From Lepisosteus oculatus (taxonomy: Eukaryota > Chordata > Actinopteri > Semionotiformes > Lepisosteidae), in contig NC_090696.1 in assembly GCF_040954835.1 (NCBI RefSeq), positions 52,668,222 to 52,732,221 of the forward strand: 64,000 bases of DNA, given 5' to 3'. A model generated the notes under the pieces. That model ran no database searches. It was not told the DNA's origin and saw nothing but the letters and a program-made list of their open reading frames with translations. The position numbers were made by a program, and so were the translations under genes. Each line of letters starts with the position of its first letter. The first letter of the stretch is position 1. This document shows, one piece after another, positions 11,595 to 23,914 of the stretch.

Positions 11595-11845
11595 GCAACA
11601 TTAGTTGGGTGAAACCTTGCAGTACACTTTGCTATTCAGCTTTTTTATTTTCCTTCATTCCTGCAAGCAGTAAAAGCGGAGCGCCCTTCCTGCCGTGTCC
11701 CGGATTCGAACTGGGTTGTTGCAGATTCCTTACAAACTTGACTGAACTGCTGAGTGAGCTGAATGTCGACCTGCAGGGACACAATAAGCAGTGTCAACAC
11801 GTTAAAAAAAATGTTTTCTCAAGTAAGCTTCTCAGTGCCAATTTT

Positions 11846-12090
11846 CTAAAATGGGGAACATTTTTTGTTCCCACAGAACAGGGGCTGCAGCAGAGCCTGG
11901 TACTGCTGGAGCAGGACTGTTAGACCTGGGCAGTGACAGTCAATCTGGACAAGACCAGAGTTATGGTTTTCCAGAAGAAGGCCAGACCTCAGGGAAACAG
12001 GTACAAATTCACCCTCAACAACAACACATTGGAGCACACATCCAGCTACACACACATCGGTCTCACTATCAGCTCATGATAGTGGGAGTT
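11846..12090 (+). mobile_element. LINE reverse transcriptase fragment
   Basis: Plus-strand frames (with one frame change) read TEQGLQQSLVLLEQDC, then TVNLDKTRVMVFQKKARPQG and NTLEHTSSYTHIGLTIS, which follow the catalytic YADD region in a fish non-LTR retrotransposon family. The minus-strand fragment at 29.3-30.1 kb is from the same family. Short and broken. Confidence 0.65.
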
Positions 12091-12179
12091 TTGACCTGGT
12101 GTAGCAGACCTAGTTCGGATACGGTGACGTCAGCGCCCTCGATGCGTGTAGCAGGGACCTCAGCTGCCTGGGCTGTGGG

Positions 12180-12376
12180 AGGTCTCCTTTAGCTCACGTG
12201 GCTGGTGCCCTGTTGCATTACGCTGGAGACCCGGGTTCGCTCCCCAAGTGCTGCGGAACGGAATGGGTGACGGAGGGCATAAGCCCGCGCAGAACAGTGA
12301 CGATCACATTGGTGCCGTGACAAAACAAAGGAAGAGCTGAAGCGCCCTTAAGAGGAGGGGTTTGTGATCGTGACAA
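12180..12376 (+). repeat. tRNA-derived SINE-like segment and Ty3 LTR end
   Basis: At 12,188-12,250 is a tRNA-like module: A-box-like TAGCTCACGTGGCTGG and B-box-like GGGTTCGCTCC with suitable spacing. At 12,320-12,376 a sequence with CCCTTAAGAGGAGGGG and GATCGTGACA matches the right edge of the LTR at 6,620-6,684. TTGGTGCCGTGAC just before it looks like a primer-binding site of a fish Ty3 element. The whole looks like retroelement debris and not a tRNA gene. Confidence 0.45.
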
Positions 12377-12879
12377 GATCGGCTGAAAGTTGTTTTAGTT
12401 TTTTTATTTTGCTTGACAGAAACGTTGCCAAGGTTACAGGCTGCAGTGAAAAATTTGGTCCGAGTGAGAGCTCTACGAGGCATGTAACGTTCCTAGTTTT
12501 TCATCAAAGAAATATGATGTGAGGCTACATGTTGTCTTAAAAGTTTTATTATACTTGCTGATATAAACTTATCTGTTTTTTTCCTTCATCCATTAGTTAC
12601 TGTAGCTTCATTTTTAGCGATTTAAGCATTTTGTGTATATTTTTTGCCAATTATTTTTACTGTGTTTACTGAGCCCCCTTAGTGGGCCGTGGGCCCCTGG
12701 TTGAGTCACAGCTGTAGTGGACCACCTACTGTATGCATTTGTCCACTTCTTCCCCTGTATAAATCATCACCTATGAATGTACTAAAAATAATTAATATTG
12801 AATTAAATTTTATGAAAAGTACTAACATTTTTACAAAGATGCATATTTTGCTAATGTTTTTATTAAAAAGTTAATGTTA

Positions 12880-14619
12880 ATGCCTGAAGGAGCTGAATCG
12901 GTCCTGCAGGACTGTTTTGAATGCACTGACTGGAGTGTGTTGAAAGAGGCAGCCACACAGGGATCATACACCGACATAAAGGAATATGCATCGGCAATCA
13001 CTTGCTACATCAAGAAATGTGGTGACGATGTCACACTCAAAAAATAAATAAGAACTTTTCCTAACCAGAAACCATGGATGAACAGTGAGGTTCGCACCCT
13101 AATCAAAGCAAGGGATGCAGCATTCAAATCGGGCAATAAATCAGAACTAAGGTCAGCCAGGATCAATCTTAACAATAATATTAAACATGCAAAAAACACG
13201 CTCAAACAGAAATTAGAGGAACACTTCACCACTAATGTCCCAAGGCGTATGTGGCAAGGTATACAGGCCCTCACAGACCACACCTGCCCATGATGCCTCA
13301 CTGCCTAACGAGCTCAACACCTTCTATGCTTGGTTTGAAGCCAACAACACAGAACCATTCATCAGAACTGCACCCTCCACAGCTGACCAGCTGCTCTCAC
13401 TGTCTGCAGATGAGGTGAGGAGATCTCTGCTAAAAGTGAACACACGCAAGGCTGCAGGACCCGACGGCATACCCAGTCGCGTCCTCAGAGCCTGCGCCAA
13501 TCAACTGGCGGGTGTATTCACAGACATTTTCAACATGTCTCTGGCCCAAGCCATAGTCCCCACCTGCTTCAAGACAACCACCATCATCCCAATACCAAAG
13601 ACTGTAAGGCCAAACACAACACCAACTCCATCATCAAGTTTGCCGATGACACCACAGTTGTGGGTCTGATCACAGACAATGATGAGAGGGCCTACAGGGA
13701 GGAGGTCAATCTCCTTACAACGTGGTGTGATAACAACCACCTCACCCTCAACGTCAGCAAAACCAAGGAGCTGATCGTTGATTTCAGGAAACTGCAAACC
13801 AGACATGCCCCTATCCACATCAACAGGACTGAAGTGGTTGAAGAAGGCTAAGTTATGTCCCCAGATCCTCACTAACTTTTACAGATGCACTACAGAAAGC
13901 ACACTGACAGGCTGCATCACAGTGTGGTATGGCAACTGCAGTGCTGCTGACCGCAAAGCCCTACAGCGGGTAGTGAAAACTGCCCAGTCCATCACTGGGG
14001 TTGACCTCCCATCTATCCAGGACATTTATGACAGACGGTGCTTGAGGAAAGCTCTAAGCATCATCAAAGACCCCACACACCCCAGCTACAGACTTTATGA
14101 TCTGCTACCATCTGGAAAATGGTACAGGAGCATTCGGGCCTGGACTACCAGACTCAGAGACAGTTTTCACCCCCGCACTATCAAACTATTAAACTCCCAG
14201 CCTCTCTCACTCTCACCTCACCTCTCACCTATGATCTGAACCTCACAGTGCTTTCTTTCTTTCTTTCTTTCTTACCAAAAACCCAAACACCCATTGAAAA
14301 TCTACCTCTACCATACATGTCAAAAGCTCACTCCCCATTATTTCTAGCCCTTTATTTCATTCTGTTGATGCATATTTTTGCACATAACCTGTTACCTTTT
14401 TGTTGTTTTGCACATTGCCTGTTGTTGTTTTTTGCACATTGTCTGTTGTTTTTTGCACACTGCCTGTTGTCTCTGTCTTTCTTTTGTTATACAATTGTAT
14501 TGTTGTTGTTTTTCTTTTCTTGTACTACTTTATGTCCGAGAGCTAGCTAAATAGCATTTCGTTATACCATACACCTGTATATGAGTATAATGACAATAAA
14601 CTTGAACTTGAACTTGAAC
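12880..14619 (+). mobile_element. L2-type LINE, internally deleted, with 3' tail
   Basis: Plus-strand frames give the linker (WMNSEVRTLIKARDAAF), early RT ([20 protein letters not shown]), and then after a deletion the catalytic region ([12 protein letters not shown]) with LTLNVSKTKELIVDFR. After a second deletion come CITVWYGNCS and LRKALSIIKDP plus LPSGKWYRSIRA. RT motifs between IPIPK and KFADD are missing. The 3' end has a (TTTC)n tract at about 14,250 and the tail AATAAACTTGAACTTGAAC. It cannot encode an active enzyme. Confidence 0.85.
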
Positions 14620-16253
14620 TAATGTGAAGGATGGAGCTGCTTTTGTTGAGCAATCAGAAAAGTGGTATCTGGATCCAAGCTGGACAACTTCAGTCTCATA
14701 TCCGGAAGCACACAAAGACATCACATCAAGCACACCTTCTGCTTCCTTGCACATCACATTTATCAAGCTGTTGGAATTAGAATTACAGCATTGCTGGTAT
14801 GGTTCACAAATTACCTCACTCGCATTTCACTTCTATTCTTACTTGCACTTGCTCTGTCACTATCGTCTCTATATTTGTGTTTCAGAGTTTCATCATAACC
14901 CTTCTGCTTTAAATTATACTCAGGACTTTCAAACTCAAAGTAAAACATTATAATAAGAATAATAATGGCTTATAATTATATACAGTATGTTGATGATTGA
15001 TTGAGGTGACTCGTTCAACGGTTATGTCTGGGAATTCAGTTCGACGAACTGCATTTGAAATACTACTGTGAAATTAATGATAGTGAAAGTTTCATGAATT
15101 GAAAATAGAGAAGAAAAGCCGCTAGTACAATAAAAAAAAGCTTGTTTCGTGATTCTGATGCGGCTGATCAGAAGAAGTTGTCTTTTGTGGAGTTGCGTGA
15201 ACCGATTAAAAGAAAACTAGAGGAATGCCATTGTATGAAGTTAAACTTCTAGAAAAGTCAGGTAAGAAGTAAGAAGTGAGTAATAAAATAAATAATTAGT
15301 ATTAGACAAGTTAATTATTTGTAAGTTGAAAATAAGACATTTGGGTCTAAGTTTCAAATAAAATGGGAGAACTGAAAGCGCTATGGAAAAAGCTAGTTTA
15401 AAGCACGATTTGTGTACACCACAATTTTGTAGCAGCTGTGGCTGTTCTGATGTATTTATTCTTTACTTTACAATGTTAGATAAATAAATATATTGGTAAT
15501 CACAAGTCTCTGTGTAATAACTCAAGGTTAATGGAGAAAGGGAAAAATGTGATACATAATGATTTTGACTGGACACAATAGAACAGGGGTGCCCAACCAG
15601 TTAATCGATCGCAAGAAGAACTCATACTTGACTGAGAAAGCTTTAGAGAACTTTGCATTTTTATTTTCAACAAATTGTAAATATGACATTTACATTGGTA
15701 TTTTTCACTTAAGCGTATGGAGGAATGTCAGCTGTCAATCAGAGCACCCCCTCTCTTAGGCTGGGCAAACAATTTTTTTTATTTTTAAAAAAGAAATAAA
15801 AAATAAGATACAATGATGTGTTACCGCATAACTAAGACATTGCATGACTTTATAAAAACAGGTTTAAATAGTTAATAACCACTTTTTATGCATGAAACAC
15901 GGGTGATTTTTCTTCCTTGTGATCATCTTAGAATCTTTGTGTACTATAGTTGTTTACTATTATAATCAATAATATTAAATTTAACACTGTAATAAATTGT
16001 TGCACTTTTCCCCGCATCTTGTAAAAATATATTTTCATTGTTCAAATATACATAAGTTAAATACAAAATTAAAGAAAAAATAGTGTAAAATAAATTCAAA
16101 ATATTTTGCTAACAATGTTAACTGTTTATCAAAATAAAATATATTAACTAAGGAATGGGGTGGCACAGTTGTTAGCATGCTTTTTGCATGTTTTTTTTTC
16201 ATAAATACAAGAGTACCAGATGTCTCAGTGACTTTCAAAATTAAATTATGCAT
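14620..16253. other. AT-rich intergenic sequence
   Basis: No coding signature. Near 15,585 a CAGGGGTGCCCAACC string resembles hAT-type termini, but no partner terminus was found. Otherwise no element was recognised. Confidence 0.45.
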
Positions 16254-16925
16254 GCAAACCTGTGAACTAGAAAGATAACTAAGCTATCCATCCATAACTA
16301 ATGGTGGCAAAGTGGTTAGCGTTTTTCATTCCACCTTAAATGCTGCTGCAGTGATGATATGCCACCTTTCCCCAGTAGATGGTTCTCTACAGTCATTTTT
16401 AAATGTACTAATCCAGATGGATTACTGTACATATCCTCGGTTAAAAGGACTATACAAATAAATAGCGATTGTCTAAATTGTATTTTTGTATGGAATATAT
16501 TTCAGAAAATCGCAAGCCAACTTTAAAAACTCACAGTAACATGAACTTACACTGGGAAAAGGTGATTGCACCTTCTGTTTATTACTATGGCCCTCCCCCC
16601 TGATTATAAAAACGTCTCACAATTTTGACACCTAGGTGTGAGAGACACTGTAACAGACTATCAAAATCCTGAAGTACAAGAAATTTTACTGTGGTTTTTT
16701 TTAAATATGACCCTCTAAACAAGGCATGTGAGAATACATTGGCAAATGGTGATTGCACGTTCTGCTGAATTGCTATGGCCCTCCCTCCTGATTATAAAAA
16801 TGTCTCACAATTCTGACAATGATGTGTGAGAGACAATGTAACAGACTTTCAAAATCATGAAGTACAAAAAAATTAACTGTACCATTTTTTAAATATGACC
16901 CTCTGAACATGGCATGTTGGATTTA
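16254..16925 (+). repeat. Repeat family B, copy 2
   Basis: Full-length-looking partner of 5,390-5,960. Here two successive internal units are visible: TCTCACAATT occurs at about 16,614 and 16,804 (190-bp spacing), each followed by GTGTGAGAGACA, TGTAACAGACT and a GACCCTCT stretch. Orientation is the same as copy 1. Noncoding. Confidence 0.75.
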
Positions 16926-16984
16926 ACACTGAAACACTGAAATATAATAACATTACTTTATTAACCCTTTACAATTTCTTGCAT

Positions 16985-17222
16985 TAGGAATTATCTTTTC
17001 GCATACCCCAGTTTGCTCTCCATGAGACACACAGACAGGGAGAGAGCTTGGGGTCAGGGTGCAGGGTCTGCCATTGTACAGTGCCCCTGGAGCAGTTGGG
17101 GTTAAGGGCCTTGCTCAGGAGCCCAACAGAGTAGGATTTCTCTGCAGGCCGCGGGATTTGAACCAGCAACCTTTCTGCCACAGGCGCAGATCCTTAGACA
17201 CAGAACCACCACTCCACCCCGG
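16985..17222 (-). mobile_element. tRNA-derived SINE
   Basis: On the minus strand it starts GGGGTGGAGTGGTGGTTCTG (A-box region) and has the B box GGTTCAAATCCCG about 50 bases later. The body then carries the vertebrate SINE core string GCAAGGCCCTTAACCCC. This is a common fish SINE layout. Confidence 0.7.
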
Positions 17223-17569
17223 TGGAGAAATAAATTCGTTGCAGAAAAGGACGTCGCAGTCGTTAGCAGTAGGACAGAATTGACACCGTTTTCTTTTTGG
17301 CTCTTGCAGCCCTTGCGCTAAGGTGTTTTTTTATAAGATATATGTAAATGACCAGTGTGATTCATGGAATTTCATAGAAAACATATATGGATCAATTTTG
17401 ATTCCAGATATGCAAAATTTGGATAGTGATACAAGATCCCATTTAATGTAAAAAATTAATTAATCATGCGTGAATGAATCAAATTAAAAATAAAACGTGT
17501 TTGCAAAGAAAGTGGATTACAATACTGTTGGGTATGCATGATTAGCCAAACGGCATCACTGTTATGATT

Positions 17570-18300
17570 TCTCTATTATTATCAGGTGTATAGATCACAG
17601 AATGCAGGTCTCCTTCATATTCCACAAATTAATAAAATAACAGTTGGTGGTAAAGCCTTTAGTTGCATGGCCCCTAGCTTATGGAACAGTCTCCCACCCC
17701 ATATTTGGGATACCAAGTCAATCTCAGTATTCGAATCCAGACTTAAGACCTATTATTTCAACATAGCCTTACATTTTAGCATGCTGCAACCATGGCTGCT
17801 GGTGCTGCCATTGTATATCTGTATGTTGGCCCAACAGGTAGATGCATCTGATCTGACCAAACTATCCTATTCTCCTCCCACACATGTCCAGATGGTGGCC
17901 AGGCTGGGTACCATCTGAATTGGATGCTACATCACTGCCATGGATCCAAGAAGGACATTGTGGATATAGCTATCGTTTAGGAGGAATATACTGGTCTATA
18001 GAGATGTGCATGGAGTACTAACACACAGAAGACTTGATGGATGGAAGGATTAATACCCTCATCATTTCCTTTTTTTATATTATAGAATGTTAGCGTGCCT
18101 AAAGGGGTTGGGCAACCAGTTGACCTTGGAGCCCTGGAGGGTTTTTTTTTCCTTACTAAGGAGTTTATGGTTTCTCTCTTCCGCTGTCTTCTAGTTTTCT
18201 GTTCTCTATTCACAAAATGTATCGTCAATTGCATTGTTAAGCACCTTCGGGCATCCTTGTTGTGAGGCGCAATATAAAAATAAATTGAATTGAATAGAAT
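17570..18300 (+). mobile_element. L2-like LINE 3' end
   Basis: 5'-truncated copy of the outer element at 6,890-7,624. The frame at 17,586 reads RSQNAGLLHIPQINKITVGG and SLWNSLPPHIWDTK, the end of the L2 ORF2. It is followed by the 3' UTR, with GGAGTTTATGGTTTCTCTC and GCGCAATATAAAAATAAAT, and a short TTGAAT tail at about 18,285. Confidence 0.8.
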
Positions 18301-18535
18301 ACTGTAGACACTGTGCCTGTCTCTATTGATACCCTGTCTCCAATTATTGACTGTCTCTACTGTAGACACTGTAGACACTGCGCCTGTCTCTATAGACACC
18401 CCGTTTCTCCCATTATAGACTGACTCTACTGTAGACACTGTACGTGTTTCTATAGACACCCTGTCTCCCATTATAGACTGACTCTACTTTAGACACTGTG
18501 CCTGTCTCTATAGACATCCTGTCTCCCTTAATTAT
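18300..18535 (+). repeat. 60-bp tandem repeat, four units
   Basis: Units carry TGTAGACACTG, GCCTGTCTCTATAGACA and CCCTGTCTCCCATTATAG. The GCCTGTCTCT landmark recurs at about 18,315, 18,382, 18,442 and 18,500, so the period is 58-67 bp. It starts exactly where the L2 tail ends. Confidence 0.8.
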
Positions 18536-18584
18536 TAATCCTTAATTTTCATCGTTAAAAAACAGTAGCTCTAAACTATTCATG

Positions 18585-18930
18585 TCTTTCACTACTTTCT
18601 TTCTCTCCCTGCCTAGCTTTGAACCCTTCATGCACACTGGTATTACCTCTGTGTCTCTCCCTCCTAAAGCCCGTGCCTCTCAGTTCTAAACCCTTTATGT
18701 CATTTTATCTGCCTGTTTCTTTATATCCCCCAGCCCAGTCACTGGGCTGACGCTTTGCATTCTTCAGTTCCACCTGGAATGCTTCTGTGCCTCTCTGAAA
18801 ATGTGAATTTTCAGATTCATGACCTTCATTTCCATCTATACTGCCTCTGTTTGTCTCTCCCAGCTCAGTGTGTGCTCAAACCCTTCTTGTCCTACAGTAT
18901 TGTTTATTTTTCTCTCCATTTCTCTCCATG
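18585..18930 (-). repeat. Degenerate minisatellite S2, reverse orientation
   Basis: Repeats a motif like CCTCTGTGTCTCTCCC, CAGCTCAGTGTG and AAACCCTTC at about 70-bp spacing. It is the reverse complement of the units at 26,050-26,960 and runs parallel to those at 28,361-28,590. Units are strongly diverged. Confidence 0.6.
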
Positions 18931-20290
18931 TCCATTTCAGAACATTTTGAAAAATGTGAGAGCTTTTGGGAACATTTGAAGCATTTTGAAATTTTAGCTG
19001 AAGCTGACATGATTTTGGAACACTGGTGTCTTTTGGGGCCATTTCATAACTTTTTGAATCATGCATGAGCAATTGTGAATTCTTGGCAATATTTCAGAAT
19101 ATTTGGGAGCATTTATGAACATATGGGAAAAGTTGAAAATCATTTTCAATCACTTGTGACTCGTGGATCTGCTCTAGATCTTTGATAAGCATTTGGCAGC
19201 TATGGAACACTGGAGCAGGGAACACTGACTACATTTGGCAGAAGGTGGGCTCATTTAGAAGAACTGTACAACACTGGGGACTAATGCATAACATTTTGCA
19301 ACACTGTAAACTTACCATAACATTACATAAAATTTAGAAGCATTTTTAAACACTGACTACATTTGGGAGAATGGGGGTGTTACATTTGGAACACTTTAGG
19401 GAAAAAATGTTATTTGTTATCTTTTGGAAAGAGTTCACAACATTATGGAATAGTAGAGATCATTTTAGAATACTGGTAACATTAGTTAATATTTCAGAAC
19501 ATTTGGGAACATTTGGGAACTTTCTGAAGCAGTGAACGTCACATTGGAGCACAAGTTAATTTTGTGACAGTTTAAGAAAAGTTTACAAAATATGGAAGCA
19601 TTGGTTCAGTTCACTTTATTTGTCATGTGCACAAGTGCAATTAAATGCTTATTTGCATGTACAGTATGCTCCAATTCAAAGACATTAAGGGAATTATCAA
19701 TTACATAAACGCAGAACAGTAGCAACAACAGCAAGATAAATAACATATAACCTAAGAGTCAGAAAAGCACTGTGAGAATAAAAATCATCAGTGTGAGTCA
19801 GTGGTAGGGGTAGAGTTCAGTAATCTGAAAATTTGTGGGAAGAAAACTGTCTCTGAATTTGGAAGTTTGTGCATTTATGCTCTTAAAATGCTTACCAGAG
19901 GGAAGGGTAGAGAAAAGTGAGAAACCAGGATGATTGTTGTCCTTAGAAATACTCCCAGCCTTCCTGATACAGTGAGACAACGATTTGGGATTACTTTGAA
20001 TACGTTTGGGACCATTTCAGAACATTTAAAAACACATGGGAGCGTTCTTAAGCTTTAAAAAATATTTCATCATATTTGGGAAATATTTTGAATCTCTTCC
20101 GATCATTTAGGATACCTGGAAATGTTTGGGAAGATTTCAGAGCATTAATGACATGGTAACATTAGTTAACATTTTAGAACATTTATTTATTTGAGGAACA
20201 GCTGTTTTAGACATGTGGGAACTTTTGGAAACCTTTTGAAGCATTTAGCAATATCATGGTGAAGATGATATGGGTTTCAAACACTGGTGA
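18930..20290 (+). repeat. Degenerate short-period satellite S1, arm 1
   Basis: Long tract built from variants of GAACATTTGGGA and GAAGCATTTTGAA. An L2 tail is inserted at 19,610-19,985. From about 20,330 the same motifs appear as reverse complement. Noncoding. Confidence 0.7.
19610..19985 (-). mobile_element. L2-like LINE 3' fragment
   Basis: Minus-strand frame reads CIRKAGSISKDNNHPG, then LPSGKHFKSINAQTSKFRD, the C-terminal end of an L2/CR1 ORF2 as at 14,050-14,170. The 3' end to about 19,610 contains CACTTTATTTGTCATGTGC on the plus strand, a typical L2 tail region. 5'-truncated insertion in satellite S1. Confidence 0.75.
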
Positions 20291-20329
20291 CTTTTGGTAC
20301 CTAAAAAATGTACACATTCACCCACATAT

Positions 20330-21400
20330 TTCCAAATATTTTGAAATGGTCTCAAAAGTCACCAGTGTATGACATTTTTTACATGCATCTAAATGCTTCA
20401 AAAACATGGTTTGCATGTGCTCGAATAAAATGTTGCATGTAAATGTTCTCGTGTGTTTCCAATATGTTTTATAATGTTTGAAATGGTCTCAAAAGTACTG
20501 TTCCAAAATTGTACTTTTTCCAAATGCTCTGTCAAACATTACCAGATTTTCCAAATAATCTCAAGTGATACAAAAATGTTTTTTTAATTCAAATTTTCTT
20601 TTTAATTTTTTTTTAAGTTCACAAAAGCTTCCACATGTTCTGAAATCAATCCACCAGTGTATGGAAATTTATATGCACCTAAATGCTTCAAAAACATGGT
20701 CTGCAGAGCCCCCCAGTTTTTTAGAAGAATGCTGCAGCTAAATGTTCCTAAATGCTGTGTCACCAGTATATGAAAATAATGTTAGATGCACCTATATTTC
20801 AAAATGTTCCCAAATGCTTCCACATTTTTAAAAATATTATTAAATGTTCACAAAAGTAACTAGTTTTCCCAAATGCTCTACAATCTTCCCGAACGTTACT
20901 AGATTTCCCAAGCGATTCGAAATGTGCTTGAAGGTTTAGAACAGTCACCAATGTTAGAGAACCATCTCATCTCTTCTTAAATGTTGATTTAATTCTTAAA
21001 TGATTTGCAAATCCCCCAATGTTTGAAAAAGATGTCAGCCGCACCTAAATGTTCTTAAACATTTCACATTGTTCCTAAATGCTCCCACACATTTATGTTC
21101 TGCAATCTTCCCATACCAGTTTCACAACTGACCTGAGTCAAAATGTTCCATTATGTTTCCAAATTTATTGAAATGTTTCAAATGTTCGCAAATGCTTCTA
21201 CATGTTTTAAAATCATCATAAATGGTCTCAAAATCCATTTTTTTATCAGAAGTAACCGTGTCAAACATTTTAAGACATTAGAAAACATGGGAGCATATTT
21301 AGAACCTTCTGAAGTGTTTTTTCTGGTCACTAGGCGGCTCTGCAGACCATTTCTGAAGCACTTAGATGCATGTAACATTACTTATAATAATAACAGTTAA
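20330..21400 (-). repeat. Degenerate short-period satellite S1, arm 2
   Basis: Motifs such as TCCCAAATGTTC, AAATGCTTCAAAA and GGTCTCAAAAGT are the reverse complement of arm 1. Close to the flip, CACTGGTGACTTTTGG at about 20,284 is mirrored by CTCAAAAGTCACCAGTG at 20,351. The tract resumes at 23,240-23,894 and 25,920-26,040 after insertions. Confidence 0.7.
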
Positions 21401-23235
21401 TAATAATTGCTTACACTTGTACTATCCTCTCACGAGGAACCAGTAAAGTAGGGGTTATGCATTTACTGGGACAATTCTTAATTGTACATTTATTAATACA
21501 TAAAATGTGCATATAAACATAACATATCTTATCGAGAGGGTTAGCAGAATACAAGGTAAATATTCAATCACGAAGAGTTACCAATACCAAGAGGACATAC
21601 ATACAGTATATCATTCATTTAGACTGTTTCGTAAATGAACTTGGTTACAACTTCTACACTAAATACTCAAAAGCAAGTATCACTCATAGGAATTAAATTG
21701 ATATCAACTGGTTGGGATAACAATTGAATTCTCGAGCTGTAACGCAGAAAGTTGAATACTCATCTAATCTGTGGGGGTTCAGATCTCCCACGGACAAAAA
21801 ACAAAGGCAGGCTTGTTGCTGTCCAATCGGTGCTCTCTGGCTCGGTGCCAGGCCGTGCTGTACGGCTTGCGACGTGGTGGAGATTCCTGCAGCGACTCGC
21901 TGCTGATGCTCTCTGAAAACCAGCTAGTTAGTGTTGACTGAAACTAGTAAGAGTTTGTGCACAGGAGAAAAATGACTGCGGGTCCCAGCAGGTCAGGAAG
22001 AAGACCGGTTTGTTCCTCATGAAGCACTAGTTCTGAATAGTGATTCAGCTGTCTACAGTTCCGACCTGTTCACGAGGCTTGCTGCTGATGCTAACCTCAG
22101 TTGGATCCTTTGGTTACGCACTGGCAACCTCCATCCTCGACTCTTAGAACAAAGGAAAGTCCTGCACTCAGACACACTGCCCGTTACGTGGATGCTCAGG
22201 TGGAGCCCTGAGGCTGAATGTCCAAGAGGCGCTTGGAACTGTGTTCCCTTGGGAACTGTTCTGCGCTTCCCAACTGTTCCACAGGCTCTCTGCGTTGCCT
22301 GTTTTTACCTGGAGGTAGGTCCTTCATTGGTTGAAAGTTTCATGGGCATCCGAGACCCACGTGGTATTACCACGACCTGCCAGTCCCTGATTGGTTGATC
22401 AAGGTGAGATATGAGTCACTTACTCCTGACACTTGGAAATGCAGTCCAGATGTCCATCTGGCACTCCCTAGACAGATAAACGCCAATGGATGACCACTGA
22501 TCATGATAGCCAGGCTTAGCTATGTGCATCCCCATTTGGGAGCTGTCCCTTATCAAAAGAAAACACCTTAAATCAGCCTGCATGAATAGCTTCTCTGTGG
22601 CTACACCACAGGGATGAAGAGAGAGATGGGGCCTCATTTGGGAAAGCATAGCAACGCTTAATTCTTTCTTATTAACAAGCATTGCCGCTACACACTTATA
22701 TAGCGCTTTTCTGGACACTCCACTCAAAGCGCTTTACAGGTAATGGGGACTCCCCTCCGCCAGCACCAATGTGCAGCATCCACCTGGATGATGTGATGGC
22801 AGCCATTGTGCACCAGAACGCTCACCAAGCATCAGCTATTAGTGGAGAGGAGAACAGATCAATGAAGCCAATTCAAAGATGGGGATTATTAGGAGACCAT
22901 GATGGTAAATACCAATAGGAAATTTGGCCAGGACGCAAGGGTTACACCCCTACTCATTTTGAGAAACATCCTGAGATTTTTAATGACCACAAGAGTCAGG
23001 ACCTCCATTTAATGTCTCATCCGAAGGCACCTTTTTACAAAATTCTGTGCCCATCACTATGCTGGGGCATTTGGACCTACATAGACTGCAGGGTGACCCC
23101 ACTAACACCTCTTCCAGTAGCAACCTTAATTTTTCCCAGGAGGTCTCTGACCAGGCTCACACCGTCTTAGCTCTAGTGGGTTGCCAGTTGTGAGTTGCAG
23201 GGTGATATGATTGCTGGCTGACAGTATACTTTTGT
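21400..23235 (-). mobile_element. SINE3-type element (5S rRNA-derived head), split by an LTR
   Basis: Read on the minus strand from about 23,225 it has a 5S-rRNA-like head (ATATCACCCTGCAACTC, then CTAAGACGGTGTGAGCCTGG and GGGAAAAATTAAGGTTGC) and a body ending AGCGCTATATAAG with an ATT-rich tail. A more complete copy lies at 50,287-50,796. The tail is interrupted at 21,418-22,692 by a long LTR with a CACT duplication. 5S-derived SINEs are known from fishes and other vertebrates. Not a 5S gene: the internal promoter region is diverged and the body is SINE-like. Confidence 0.75.
21418..22692. mobile_element. 1.3-kb solo-LTR-like insertion (TGTA...TACA), copy 2
   Basis: Begins TGTACTATCC and ends GCCGCTACA, flanked by the 4-bp direct repeat CACT (21,414-21,417 and 22,693-22,696). 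Removing it restores the SINE3 string TTGCTTACACTTATATAG exactly as seen at 50,287. Related along most of its length to 1,819-3,219, with indels. No internal retroviral genes. Confidence 0.8.
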
Positions 23236-23239
23236 ACTC

Positions 23240-23894
23240 TACTTTTTTTATTGATCCAGGCTTTAGCAAATCTTTCTAATGCCTCCAAATGCTCAAAAAT
23301 GTTCCCAATATTCCCAAACGTTCCCAAGTGTTTCTCAAGTGTTACCGGATGTTCTCAACTGTTCCAAAATGTAGCCAGTGTTCCAAAATATTCTTAAAAT
23401 TTCTCAAATTTTTCCACGTGTTTTTTAAAGCTCCATAATGCCCTTAAATGTTCTAAACTGTTCCCAAAAGTTCCCAGCATTCCATAATGTTCTCAACTTC
23501 TTTCAGATCTTTCCAAATGCCCCCAAATACGTGTTGACCATAGTAACCCGAACTTTTCCCAAATGCTCTCTAATGCTGATAAAATATTTCCAGTGATTTC
23601 ACTCTGCTCCAAATAATTCCAATTGTTTTAAGACAAGGCTCATCCCAGTGTTTTCAAGTGCTCTGAAATTATTAAAAATGTACTCAAATGGTCTGAACAT
23701 ATCCTAAATGATCCCAAATTTAGCCAGTACTCCCGGGTTTTCCAAACTTTTTCCAGCTTTCTCAAACATTTCCAGTTTTTAAAATGTTTCCATTTGTTCA
23801 AAGTTTTTCAGAACATTTTCAAATGCTGCCATGTTTCCAATTATACCCAAATGTTTTAAAGGCTCCAAAATGTTCTCATTTTTTTTCTCCAAGT
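23240..23894 (-). repeat. Degenerate satellite S1, continued
   Basis: Variants of TTCCCAAATGTTCTCAA in the arm-2 orientation, ending in GTTCTCAGATGCT, which is the target site of the RTE element that follows. The same tract continues after the insertion at 25,920-26,040. Confidence 0.7.
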
Positions 23895-23914
23895 GTTCTC
23901 AGATGCTACTACAT

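Noticed and set aside
11274..11923. Overlapping ORFs of 93-159 codons on both strands
   Set aside because: They fall mostly inside a pyrimidine-biased solo LTR with a clear 5-bp duplication and match no protein; only the last 20 or so residues belong to a LINE fragment.
15580..15620. hAT transposon terminus (CAGGGGTGCCCAACC)
   Set aside because: No matching opposite terminus, 8-bp duplication or transposase was found nearby.
18300..18535. CRISPR array
   Set aside because: The four units are diverged contiguous tandem repeats without unique spacers, in a vertebrate genome.
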